Positions 17,391-25,800 of a DNA stretch of 44,555 bases are shown here, in pieces. Origin of the DNA: Planctomycetota bacterium (GTDB taxonomy: Bacteria > Planctomycetota > Planctomycetia > Planctomycetales > Planctomycetaceae); assembly GCA_027618475.1 (NCBI GenBank), contig JAQCEJ010000038.1:1-44555 (forward strand). Reading direction: 5' to 3'. Numbering within the stretch: position 1 is the first letter of the stretch; each line of letters opens with the position of its first letter. The notes beneath the pieces were generated by a model, which saw only the letters and a program-made list of their open reading frames with translations, was not told the DNA's origin and did not search any database. The translations under genes and the position numbers were made by a program.

Positions 17391-18212
17391 CTACCACGGA
17401 AACTGGGTATTTCGCTGAAAGCTCGCTTCGCCGGGGTAATACCACGGTCTACGATAACTGTAGTACGGAAAACGGTAATGGCCGGAGACGCCCGATCGAT
17501 GTAAACCATCTCCAAAATGGAAGTTTTTTGGATCGGACCCCGCCGGTACCAACGCCTGAGTCGAAGCGTTCGGATAATTATAGTTCGCCAGATACGACGG
17601 CGAATTAGATCCATAATATGAGGAGGGACCGCCACCATACGTTGTCACCGCCGGATATCCTCCCATCACATCGACCGGTAAACCGACTCCCCTTTCTTGC
17701 CGTACACAACTTTCTGTTCCCGGAGCACCTGCGTAGCCATGAATTGGCGTGCCGTGGGGAACGTATTGTGACGACGGACTGACAGGAGCCGATGGAGGGT
17801 TCTCTCCCGGCAGGCGAAAGGTCACATTCGAACCCTTCTGAGGCACAGGATAATCGGCGGGTAAAACCCCTGCCCCGTAATCGGGACCGTAATTCGCCGC
17901 GTTGGGATCGTAACCCCAACCCCTGACCGCTTGAGGATGCAGTGCCCGTGGTCGTGTGTAATAGTCAATCGGTTGCGGACGGTATTCTTTCCCGTTGATG
18001 GTTCCGTAGGGAGTGCCGTACGCTTCCTGGGCTTTGCGATTCAGATAGGTCTGCGAACGGGGAATCTGCCGAGGCGTATTGGTCGGCGGAGCCTGGAAAC
18101 TTGGATCGGGCTGAGGAACCGGAGGAGCAGGAGTCGCATCCGTTTGAGCGAACGCGAAGGAACCGATCGACAGGATTCCCAAACAGAATAGAAATACAGA
18201 TTTACGTATCAT
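17391..18212 (-). CDS. Secreted Pro/Tyr-rich protein, unknown
   Basis: A 273-residue protein with a clear signal peptide (MIRKSVFLFCLGILSIGSFAFA, cleavage before QTD). The mature chain is rich in Pro, Tyr and Gly, with stretches such as APPVPQPDPSFQAPPTNTP, RPQPIDYYTRPRALHPQAV and GWGYDPNAANYGPDYGAG. It has two lone cysteine-containing spots and no recognised domain. A good ribosome-binding sequence (GAGGAG) lies just upstream of the ATG at 18212. It is divergent from another secreted Tyr-rich gene at 18624, and the 400 bp between them probably holds both promoters. It may be a cell-surface or matrix protein, but that is inference from composition only. Confidence 0.65.
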   Translation of the reverse strand: MIRKSVFLFCLGILSIGSFAFAQTDATPAPPVPQPDPSFQAPPTNTPRQIPRSQTYLNRKAQEAYGTPYGTINGKEYRPQPIDYYTRPRALHPQAVRGWGYDPNAANYGPDYGAGVLPADYPVPQKGSNVTFRLPGENPPSAPVSPSSQYVPHGTPIHGYAGAPGTESCVRQERGVGLPVDVMGGYPAVTTYGGGPSSYYGSNSPSYLANYNYPNASTQALVPAGSDPKNFHFGDGLHRSGVSGHYRFPYYSYRRPWYYPGEASFQRNTQFPW

Positions 18213-18623
18213 TCATCACTCCTCGGGTTGGGAAGGGGGCTGTCGTATCGGGGACGCCGAATCCGGTTCAGCATATTGTCTCTCCTCAACTCTACCCCCT
18301 GGGACGGGAGAACCAAGTCGATTTCACAGTCTGTCGGTAGATTACCCAGTTGACGCAGTTGGTTATTCCTACAAAAAAAACCTCGCCTGTCACAAGATTT
18401 TTGATGCGCGGGGAGGATTTACCGGCTATCCGGCCGATACTTATTCTAAGGCTTATGTCGATTGATTCAGATATTGCGCCCCTGTTTCCCATTCTGCCGT
18501 AATGGCGGATGGAATGTTCACCGAAACGATGACCTCATCGTACGACGAACATTACGGAAATCGTGTCGCATCGTGGACGACCCTTGCCGGTGAGACCACG
18601 GAAACGGAGTGAAGGAGATTCTC
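18213..18623. other. Divergent intergenic region, no gene seen
   Basis: About 410 bp between two divergently transcribed secreted-protein genes. There is an A-tract (18373-18381, in TACAAAAAAAACC) and ribosome-binding sequences at each border, but no convincing ORF, repeat or RNA structure. It presumably carries promoters for both sides. Confidence 0.4.
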
Positions 18624-19247
18624 GTGTCGAGCGCACTTGGAACATGGATTGTGGTACTGGGACTATCTACCGGACAGGTCATTTACGAACCATATCCGAA
18701 CGACGGTCAGGTGATTTACGAAGAAGCCGGTTCCGGAATCGGTGGCAGCGGCGATCCTCTTTATCCGTACGATGGACCCGAACCGTGGTTGCACGGCTAT
18801 TTTCAGGATATTCCGGCGTACGGCGGATACGCCCACTTCCGTCCGCATAACTACAAACATGTCTTCGCGCAGAGCCAGGTTTCCGCCGGATGGGGCTTCT
18901 CGCCACAGCATGCGTATTCTCAGCAGTTCTGGCATCGCTACGAAGCGATGAGTTCGATGCGGTTACACCTTCCGAACTATCCGACCCCCGCCGATCCCCG
19001 GCGACCGGGACAACAGCCGGCCGTTTCGGATATCTATCGCCAATCGTACGTGCAACCGCGCGACGACTATTATGACGATCGAGGTCAGTACGCTGTCGAA
19101 CCCGGTTATGATCAAAGTTATGATCCGCGATACGAACAGGAATACGATCCTCGCTACGCTGCACCCGTGCGGAATGCAATACCGATGCGCCCCGCTTATG
19201 GTTCTCGACCGCCGGTACTCTCCGGGCCAAATGGTCGCGTCAATTAA
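18624..19247 (+). CDS. Secreted Tyr-rich protein, unknown
   Basis: A 207-residue protein starting at the GTG at 18624, chosen because AAGGAG (18612-18617) lies 6 nt upstream; an in-frame GTG at 18609 overlaps that site and is less likely. The N-terminus SSALGTWIVVLGLSTGQVIY is a short hydrophobic export-like segment. The mature part is rich in Tyr, Pro, Asp and Arg (YDDRGQYAVEPGYDQSYDPRY) and contains AGWGFSPQHAYSQQFWHRYEAM. Composition and the GWG(F/Y) word resemble the divergent gene at 17391-18212. No family is recognised; an extracytoplasmic location is likely. It converges on the Gfo/Idh-type gene, 25 nt away. Confidence 0.6.
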   Translation: MSSALGTWIVVLGLSTGQVIYEPYPNDGQVIYEEAGSGIGGSGDPLYPYDGPEPWLHGYFQDIPAYGGYAHFRPHNYKHVFAQSQVSAGWGFSPQHAYSQQFWHRYEAMSSMRLHLPNYPTPADPRRPGQQPAVSDIYRQSYVQPRDDYYDDRGQYAVEPGYDQSYDPRYEQEYDPRYAAPVRNAIPMRPAYGSRPPVLSGPNGRVN

Positions 19248-19272
19248 TTGCTCGAACTGACCGGCCGAGGCG

Positions 19273-20823
19273 TCAACGGTCTTCCGCCGATGGGCGGGTT
19301 AAGACGAACAACCCTTGCAACGCCAGAAACACAAACAGCGGCAGAAACACCAGCACTCGTCCCCACGCCAACAGCGTTCGCAACCAGGGGGATTTGACCG
19401 GTTCGAGAAACACGCGACCGTCGGGCTGAGGAATTTCGGCCGCCGTCAGGCGTTCGACAAATTGTGATCGACGCTGATCTTGAAGCAAACGACGAGCACC
19501 TTCGTCCTGACGAACTTCGATGACGAGCGGCCAGCGCTGTTGACGCATTTTGGACAAGACCTGTTTGAAATGGTCTTCTCCCGCGTCGGTCAGCGGCACG
19601 GCATCATCGACAAACTCGTGTTCGCGGAAGAGCGTGCCGTGCTGCTCGGCGAGCTTCACATGCGGACTCGGCGCATCGACGAACGCTCCCAGTAACAGTA
19701 ATCCCAGCACCCCCATAAATGTCGCCATCAGCAGGCCGCAACCGACGGCTGCCATCTGCGCTTTGAACTGCGATCGCTCGGAGGGCGTTTCTCCCAACAG
19801 ATCGATCGTACGCCGACGGCGACGCGAACGATGCGATGCGTCGAGCATTTCGAATATGCGCAGCGTCGTGGCCCATTCTGATTGCGGTTTCGGCACCGTG
19901 GGGGACGCGGCCTCTACCGGTCGTCCGACGGCATCGTGCAGAATGACATCGGTCAGCCGTGCGCCGATCTTTTCGTCGATCTGTTCGGTGGAATACGTTG
20001 TTGTGTTCTCGCCAACCGACAGCACGGCCGATTGTCCGTTCGCATCGCCCTTCAGTTCGATCGAGCCCGATTCGCCGCGTACGATGAGTTGCCATGAATC
20101 GGCAGTCTCTCCCGTCGAAACGCTCCAGGAGGCGGCGACATCGTGACCTAATCCGATGGTCGTCAGGGCACGCGACACCGCTCCTTCGATATGCCCCAAC
20201 GTGACCGACGTCAGATGCGTCGGTTCGCCGACGAGATAACAGATTACGTCGGCGTCGTGTAAGAACAGATCGTCGAGTTCGCGCGGCGGAATGAGCCCGG
20301 GAACCCCCTGCGACGCCGGTTTTCTCACGGTGCGCTGAAACTGCACTTCCAGTATGCGGCCGATTTCACCACCCGCAAGACGTTGCTTGAGTTGCATGAC
20401 ACCGGGATGTTCCCGCAACGGCCAGAGCGTCACCAGTGTCGCCGTTTCGTCGTCGCGCACGAGCGATAACTCGTGAATCCAGCTCGTTCCCAGTTCAGCG
20501 AGAGGGAGAATCGCCAACGTGCGCCCCATCGTCGCCAAAAGTTTCGCCCCTTCGAGCATTTCGGTTTGATCGGAAGCCACAACGATAAAATCGAGTTCGC
20601 TGTCGCCGGTCAGTTCGTCCCAGTGATCGCTGAATCGTGCCGTGGCGATGTTTGTGCCGTCGTGCTTCTGTAGCTGCGACGTTCTGACGCCGTAGGCGAG
20701 CACGAAGCGATCGTCGGCGATCAGTCGATCGGCGATTGTCGCGATGAGAGGGTGTTCTCCCATCAAGGCCCAACGCCATTTTTGTTTCCGCGACACGTCA
20801 GGGGGCTCCCTTCGCGTCATCAC
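19273..20823 (-). CDS. Gfo/Idh/MocA-like protein with C-terminal membrane segments
   Basis: A 516-residue protein. The N-terminal about 310 residues look like the Gfo/Idh/MocA oxidoreductase fold: a degenerate dinucleotide-binding start (WALMGEHPLIATIADRLIADDRF), SELDFIVVASDQTEMLEGAKLLATMGRTLAI, then a C-terminal sheet domain with GGEIGRILEVQFQRTVRKP and HDADVICYLVGEPT. The glycine-rich NAD motif (GxGxxG) is not intact and the usual EKP/EKPL lysine motif is missing (AILPLAELG). Two hydrophobic segments follow: MAAVGCGLLMATFMGVLGLLLLGAF (about 355-380) and WGRVLVFLPLFVFLALQGLFVL (about 485-507), with a soluble domain between them. This membrane-anchored, probably non-catalytic arrangement is unusual. 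The start overlaps the mtnA stop by 26 nt, indicating one transcript. Confidence 0.65.
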   Translation of the reverse strand: MMTRREPPDVSRKQKWRWALMGEHPLIATIADRLIADDRFVLAYGVRTSQLQKHDGTNIATARFSDHWDELTGDSELDFIVVASDQTEMLEGAKLLATMGRTLAILPLAELGTSWIHELSLVRDDETATLVTLWPLREHPGVMQLKQRLAGGEIGRILEVQFQRTVRKPASQGVPGLIPPRELDDLFLHDADVICYLVGEPTHLTSVTLGHIEGAVSRALTTIGLGHDVAASWSVSTGETADSWQLIVRGESGSIELKGDANGQSAVLSVGENTTTYSTEQIDEKIGARLTDVILHDAVGRPVEAASPTVPKPQSEWATTLRIFEMLDASHRSRRRRRTIDLLGETPSERSQFKAQMAAVGCGLLMATFMGVLGLLLLGAFVDAPSPHVKLAEQHGTLFREHEFVDDAVPLTDAGEDHFKQVLSKMRQQRWPLVIEVRQDEGARRLLQDQRRSQFVERLTAAEIPQPDGRVFLEPVKSPWLRTLLAWGRVLVFLPLFVFLALQGLFVLTRPSAEDR

Positions 20824-21916
20824 GGAGTACGCGCGCGATGTTTTCGGTCGTGACAGGGGAGATCACTCCCTGTTCGGTGATGAGTGCCGTGATCAATTCA
20901 GCGGGAGTCACATCGAACGCCGGGTTGGCGACGGCGATCCCGTTGGGAGCGGTCTGTTTCCCGAAACCGTTCGTAATTTCTTGCGGATCGCGTTCTTCAA
21001 TCGGAATCGAAGCACCGCTTGCGAGCGAGAAATCGAACGTGCTCGACGGTGCCGCGATATACATCGGGATGTCGTGTGCCCGCGCCAACACCGCGACCGA
21101 GTACGTGCCGATCTTGTTCGCGGCGTCTCCGTTCGCCGCGATGCGATCGGCCCCGGTGATGACCCCCTGAATCCGTCCTTGTTTCATCATCCAGCCCGCC
21201 ATCGAATCGCAAAGGAGCGTCACGGGAATGTTGCGTTGCTTGAGTTCCCACGACGTCAACCGGGCCCCCTGCAACAGCGGTCGCGTTTCGTCGGCGTAGA
21301 CGTGAATGTTTTTTCCTTGTGCTGCAGCGGCATAGAAGACCGACAATGCCGTGCCATCGCCCGCTGTAGCAAGGCTTCCGGCGTTGCAATGCGTGAGATA
21401 ACTCTTCCCCTCGGCGAGCAGTGCCGCCCCGTGCCGGCCGATCGCCGCACACATGTCGCGGTCTTCGTGTTCGATTTTTCGGGCTTCTTCGAGAAGTCGT
21501 GGCATGACGTTATCGACAGTACAGCCGCTGCCGATGCGTTTCATGCGATCGAGCGCCCAGAACAGATTCACCGCCGTCGGTCGACTGGAGGCGAGATACT
21601 CACACACCTCGTTAAGCCGTTCTCGCCATTTTTCGGGCGAAGATTTCATCGTGGGTTGCATTCCGACGACGACGCCATACGCCGCCGTGACACCGATCGC
21701 CGGTGCCCCGCGCACGCGCAGCATCTTGATCGCTTCCCAGACGTCTTCGACAGTCGCGCAAACGATGTCGCGTTCTTCAATCGGCAGTAACGTCTGATCG
21801 AGCAGATGCAATGCCCCGAAGGGGTCGCCTTCCCAGTGGAGCGTACGCCCCCCCTCGTTCCCAAGCTCCGCTTGGGAACGCAAGTCTTCGAAGCTCCGCT
21901 TCGTCGAGCGTGCCAT
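20798..21916 (-). CDS. mtnA: S-methyl-5-thioribose-1-phosphate isomerase
   Basis: A 372-residue enzyme of the methionine salvage pathway that converts 5-methylthioribose-1-phosphate to the ribulose form in the cytoplasm. Family signatures: RVRGAPAIGVTAAYG, THCNAGSLATAGDGTALSV (catalytic cysteine), YADETRPLLQGARLTSWEL, and GADRIAANGDAANKIGTY (catalytic aspartate). The ATG at 21916 (a TTG precedes it) comes right after the RAYT stop. Its first about 21 codons are made of a REP palindrome (21854-21903), giving STKRSFEDLRSQAELGNEGG before the conserved part begins at RTLHWEGDPF. A TTG inside the REP (residue about 13) is an alternative start. No other salvage gene is adjacent. Confidence 0.92.
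   Translation of the reverse strand: MARSTKRSFEDLRSQAELGNEGGRTLHWEGDPFGALHLLDQTLLPIEERDIVCATVEDVWEAIKMLRVRGAPAIGVTAAYGVVVGMQPTMKSSPEKWRERLNEVCEYLASSRPTAVNLFWALDRMKRIGSGCTVDNVMPRLLEEARKIEHEDRDMCAAIGRHGAALLAEGKSYLTHCNAGSLATAGDGTALSVFYAAAAQGKNIHVYADETRPLLQGARLTSWELKQRNIPVTLLCDSMAGWMMKQGRIQGVITGADRIAANGDAANKIGTYSVAVLARAHDIPMYIAAPSSTFDFSLASGASIPIEERDPQEITNGFGKQTAPNGIAVANPAFDVTPAELITALITEQGVISPVTTENIARVLRDDAKGAP
21854..21903 (+). repeat. REP palindrome, copy A
   Basis: About 50 bp made of two hairpins: a 10-bp stem GTTCCCAAGC with GCTTGGGAAC and a TCC loop, a short spacer (GCAAGTCTT), and a 6-bp stem CGAAGC with GCTTCG, again with a TCC loop. The same unit recurs at 22477, 22579, 22830 and 28373. 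This copy lies inside the mtnA reading frame and beside the RAYT gene, in opposite orientation to copies B and D. Confidence 0.85.
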
Positions 21917-21919
21917 CAA

Positions 21920-22456
21920 CTATCTCCAATCGGTAATCACGTCAATCAATCCCGGATGCCCCGTGTAATTTCTCGCACTCGACCAACGCCAATGCAGCGG
22001 ATCGTCAACAAAGCCCCGTTTCACTGGGTTCATATGAATGTACTCAATTTTTTGCCACATCATCTCATCGTTCTGTATCTGTTTCGGGTGACTCCCCTCT
22101 TGCCAGATCTGATGTTCGCTGTCTGTCTTATGTGCTTTCTTCAGCCAATGCAGTTGCTTCAATAAAACTGCAGCCCCGTGATGTTTCAATAATTCGATGA
22201 CTTTCAATGCCGTGTAGGATTTAAACCGGTGCAAGACATCCGCCAGATCGGGTGCCGCAGCGATCAGATGCAGATGGTTTTCCATTACCACATAGGCGAA
22301 TATTTTCAGCTCACGCTTGTCCTGCTGGTGTTTCCACGAATTGAAGATGATCTCGGTCGCTTCGGGACGCGTGAAGACGGGAAGCCAGCCGTTAATCGTA
22401 CACGTTACGAAGTAAGGGTATTCGTTTTCGACGATTTTGTAGCGGGTTCGCGTCAT
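21920..22456 (-). CDS. REP-associated tyrosine transposase (RAYT, Y1_Tnp/IS200-like)
   Basis: A 178-residue HUH-type single-strand transposase. Visible: the N-terminal strand YPYFVTCTINGWLPVF, the HUH motif in VVMENHLHLIAA (H-x-H), and the downstream helix with WQKIEYIHMNPVKRGFV carrying the catalytic tyrosine, typical of RAYTs. These proteins nick and join single strands at REP hairpins, and are thought to disperse REP elements. The gene is bracketed by REP copy A on the left and copy B on the right, inverted relative to each other, which fits a REP-RAYT-REP unit. It lies directly upstream of mtnA, so its stop codon abuts the mtnA start. A second, internally deleted copy is at 22665-22812. 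Confidence 0.85.
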   Translation of the reverse strand: MTRTRYKIVENEYPYFVTCTINGWLPVFTRPEATEIIFNSWKHQQDKRELKIFAYVVMENHLHLIAAAPDLADVLHRFKSYTALKVIELLKHHGAAVLLKQLHWLKKAHKTDSEHQIWQEGSHPKQIQNDEMMWQKIEYIHMNPVKRGFVDDPLHWRWSSARNYTGHPGLIDVITDWR

Positions 22457-22476
22457 GGAGTTTTACCTGCGCTCGG

Positions 22477-22527
22477 CGCAGCGGAGCTGCGAAGACTTGC
22501 GTTCCCAAGCGGGAGCTTGGGAACGAG
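22477..22527 (-). repeat. REP palindrome, copy B
   Basis: Minus-strand copy of the REP unit: stem 1 GTTCCCAAGC/GCTTGGGAAC with a 4-nt loop, stem 2 CGCAGC/GCTGCG. In stem 2 an A-T pair of copy A (CGAAGC/GCTTCG) is replaced by a C-G pair on both arms, a compensatory change. It lies just upstream of the RAYT start. Confidence 0.85.
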
Positions 22528-22577
22528 ACCTATTTAATCGAATTCAAATACGCGAGTAAATCGGCCATTTTGTTTAC
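22528..22577 (-). pseudogene. Duplicated 3' tail of the adjacent PVC cytochrome gene
   Basis: About 49 bp match the end of the cytochrome gene at 22895-22943 with 4 mismatches. On the minus strand it reads VNKMADLLAYLNSIK and a TAG stop, versus VKKMADLLAYLNSIK in the intact gene. It is flanked by REP copies B and C, so it moved or was duplicated together with the REP-RAYT unit. It is a fragment and not expressed as a gene. Confidence 0.8.
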
Positions 22578-22578
22578 C

Positions 22579-22629
22579 CTCGTTCCCATGCTCCGCATGG
22601 GAACGCAAGTTCTTCGAAGCTCCGCTTCG
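22579..22629 (+). repeat. REP palindrome, copy C
   Basis: Same two-hairpin unit. In stem 1 the A-T step is flipped on both arms (GTTCCCATGC with GCATGGGAAC instead of CAAGC/GCTTG), preserving pairing. Stem 2 is CGAAGC/GCTTCG as in copy A. It is the left flank of the deleted RAYT copy. Confidence 0.85.
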
Positions 22630-22664
22630 CCAATCGTGTCTGGAATCCGGCATATCTGTCTTCA

Positions 22665-22812
22665 CTTCCAATCGGTAATCACGTCAATCAACCCCGGCTG
22701 CCCTGCGTAATTTCTCGCACTCGACCAACGCCAATGCAGCGGATCGTCGACATCGTACACGTTACGAAATAAGGGTATTCGTTCTCGACGATCTTGTTGC
22801 GGGTCGCGTCAT
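22665..22812 (-). pseudogene. Internally deleted RAYT remnant
   Basis: The left about 85 bp match the 3' end of the intact RAYT gene (21920-22010) and the right about 62 bp match its 5' end (22395-22456), joined at about 22753 with roughly 390 bp missing between them. The start ATG is kept (22810-22812), but a 1-bp deletion near it and loss of the stop codon mean no transposase can be made. It is flanked by REP copies C and D, so it resembles a non-autonomous derivative. Confidence 0.8.
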
Positions 22813-22829
22813 GTTAATTCGTGTCGATT

Positions 22830-22881
22830 GCGCAGCGGAGCTGCGAAGACTTGCGTTCCCAAGCGGGAGCTTGGGAACGAG
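22830..22881 (-). repeat. REP palindrome, copy D
   Basis: Nearly identical to copy B, with stem 1 GTTCCCAAGC/GCTTGGGAAC and stem 2 CGCAGC/GCTGCG. It ends 14 nt downstream of the cytochrome gene stop and may serve as a terminator hairpin for it. Confidence 0.85.
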
Positions 22882-22895
22882 AACCTACAATGCTC

Positions 22896-25800
22896 CTATT
22901 TAATCGAATTCAAATACGCCAGTAGATCGGCCATTTTCTTGACGTCCAATTGCTTCTCTAACCCCTCGGGCATGAAACTCAACCCCGTGCTTCGCAGTTC
23001 GTCGATGTGCACCCGCAGTACGCTGGCCGTCGTGCCGTCGGCTCGGCGGATGGTGACGCTGTTCGCCGTCTCTTCGACGATCATGCCGGTAACCGTCAGA
23101 CCTTCATCGGTCACGAGCACGTAACCGACATACTGCGGTTTGACTTCGCGATTCGGATCGAGAATGTTGAGCAGCACGGCGTCGAGGCCGCGATTGCGGA
23201 CCGCCGACAGGTCGGCACCGACTTCGTTCCCGACCCCTTCGAGTTTATGGCACGCCGAACATTCTTTCTTGAAGATCGCTTTCCCTTCGGCAGCGTCCCC
23301 TTTCATCTTCAGTGCGTCCTGATACGCCGCCACCACATCGGCCCGTTTGCTGAGCGTTTCCTTGAACAACGCCGTCGCTCGCGCTGCGATCTCTTCGTTG
23401 CGATCTTGTTTGAGCAACTGCACGCGCACCGGATCGATCTCGTTCGGCGGAATCGTCCCCGCTTCGACGGCGTCCAGGAACAATTGAACCCACTCGGGAC
23501 GCGAGAAGAGCGTCTCGGTCGCGTTGGCCCGTAACTGCGGGCTGAGCGTCGGCCACGCGTCGATCAAGATCGTCGCCACCGCCGACTCTTTGAACTTCGC
23601 CAGTGTCTCTAACGCCGCCGACTGCACCGGCTGAGGCTGCCGCAGATCGAGCAGCCCGGTGAGCGATTCTTCGAGGTCGTCAAACGAGGCTAACCCTAAG
23701 GTGCGAATCGCCGAGACCCGCGCGGGGACTTCGGCCTCTTCGGCGAAGGCCTGCTCTTTCGCGTCGGCAATCATCTTCTGCACGAGGGCGGCGGCTTTGC
23801 CTCCTCCGGCACCGGTGATCTGAGCACGAGCCGCTTCCGGCTGAGCATTCGCCAACGCCGCGACGAGATTCTGTGCAAGATCGCCGGCCTCTTCGGGAAG
23901 ACCATTAATCCCTGCGAGCACGGTGGCGACATCGGCGGTCTGGTTCGCCGCGCCGATCAATCCCGCGAGAGATGCCAGAAACGCCGGCCCCGCCGTCGAT
24001 TGACGAAACTCGTCATCGGCGATCAACGCCTGAAAGACATCACCGGCCCCCTGGGCGAGAGAACTCTGAATCGCCAACGCGATCATCGGCTCGCTGGCGT
24101 ATTGTTTCGCGAGTGTCGCCAACGCCACATCACGAGCCGGCGTATGAAACGCCCCCAGCGAATAGGCCAACTGCTCAACGACGATCAGGTCTTTCGCGTC
24201 GAGCAATTGCAACATCGCGTCGCGCAACGCTGGAGATTTCGCAACATACTTTTCAGCGAGACGCAGAGCATGGACGGTGATCCACGGCGAACATACTTGA
24301 TCAAACGCAGGAATTAAATCCTTCGGCTCCAACGCTCCAAGGCTTTCGAGCGAATAGAGGGCATGCACATACAGCTGCGGATTGCATGCCGTGGAAAATG
24401 CAATCCTCTGTCTGAGGAGTTCCACGGCGGCAGGATCCTGGCGTTCGTACAACACGCGCGACGCGGTATCACGCGTCCAACCGTTGGGATGGAGAAGCGA
24501 ATCGACCAGTTCCTTCGTCGTCGCCTTGTCCAACTCCGGTCGGGGACGTCGTTCGAAATTCTCCGGCACGATGCGGTAAATCCGTCCTCGATCGATGCCG
24601 CTGCTGACGTCGAGGTGCTTTAAGATCGGCGGGGCGAGAAATGCGGCTCCTTCGATCAGTTCGCGATACATATCGATCACATACAGGCAGCCATCGGGCC
24701 CCTGGCCGAATTGTACGGGACGGAACCAGTTGTCGGTCGAGGCGAGAAACTCGACGTCTTCATCGGCGCGATACGCCGTATTTGTGAGCCCGTCACGCTC
24801 CATTCGTGCGCGGTACACGAGATTTCCCGAGACCTCGCCGACGAAGAGATTGCCATGATATTCTTTTCCATAGGCATCGCCGCGGTAGATCGTCACGCCG
24901 GTCGCACCGGTGAAAAATCCGGCGGGTGCGCCTCCTTCATCGGAACCTGGGATCACTCCCTTCGATCGCAATCGCGTCCGAAGTTTTCGCCACGGCTCGA
25001 CGTCGCTGATGCGAAAGACGGGCGTGAATTTTCCCTCGGTCACATTCACCGCCGCGTTCGGAGCCGCGAGATAAGGGTTGCGCCTGAGATAGCGATTGTC
25101 GTAGGTGATAACCTGTGCCGGGTTGCTGTTGTCGCAGACGTATTTTTGTCCCCAGTCGTCGATGCCGAGGCCGTGCTGTCCGCCACCGCTGGTGAGTTCA
25201 AACGTCCGTTCGCGCGGGTCGAAAATGAAGCCCTGCCCGCGCACCGAGACCGGTTGAGCGTTTTCATCGGCAACCGCTTTGACCTCCCCCCCCGCGAGAT
25301 TCGTCGAGAGGTGTACCTTGTTGTCGAGCCCCCAGCGAAACGAATTGAGCATCGCCTCGCCGGCGGGGTCGCGGGCAAAGCCGGTGAAGATTTTTTCTTT
25401 GATGTCGGCGACGCCGTCGTTGTCGGTATCTTTGAAGTACCAGATATCGGGAACCGAGCCGACAAAAACGCCGCCGTCATAACTCAGCACCGACGTCGGC
25501 GAGTCGATCTCGGCGACGAAGAGGCGGGCTTCGTCATAGCGGCCGTCCCAGTCGGTATCGATGAGCTGTTTGACCGAGCCCTTTCCCTTGTACCCTTTTT
25601 CGTTGGCGTACTGGTTGTATTCGGGCATCTCGCAGACGTACATGCGGCCCTGTTCGTCGAAGTCGATGGCGACGGGATCGCGAATGAGAGGTTCGCAGGC
25701 GACGATTTCGAGTTGGAAGCCCGGACGAAGCTGAAACGTCTTGAGTGCCTCTTCCGGCTCGGTCGCAGGAATCCGCGGCAACTCGTCGGCGTAGTCTTTG

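Noticed and set aside
21854-22881. CRISPR or attachment-site array
   Set aside because: The units are REP palindromes flanking a RAYT, in mixed orientation, and not evenly spaced.
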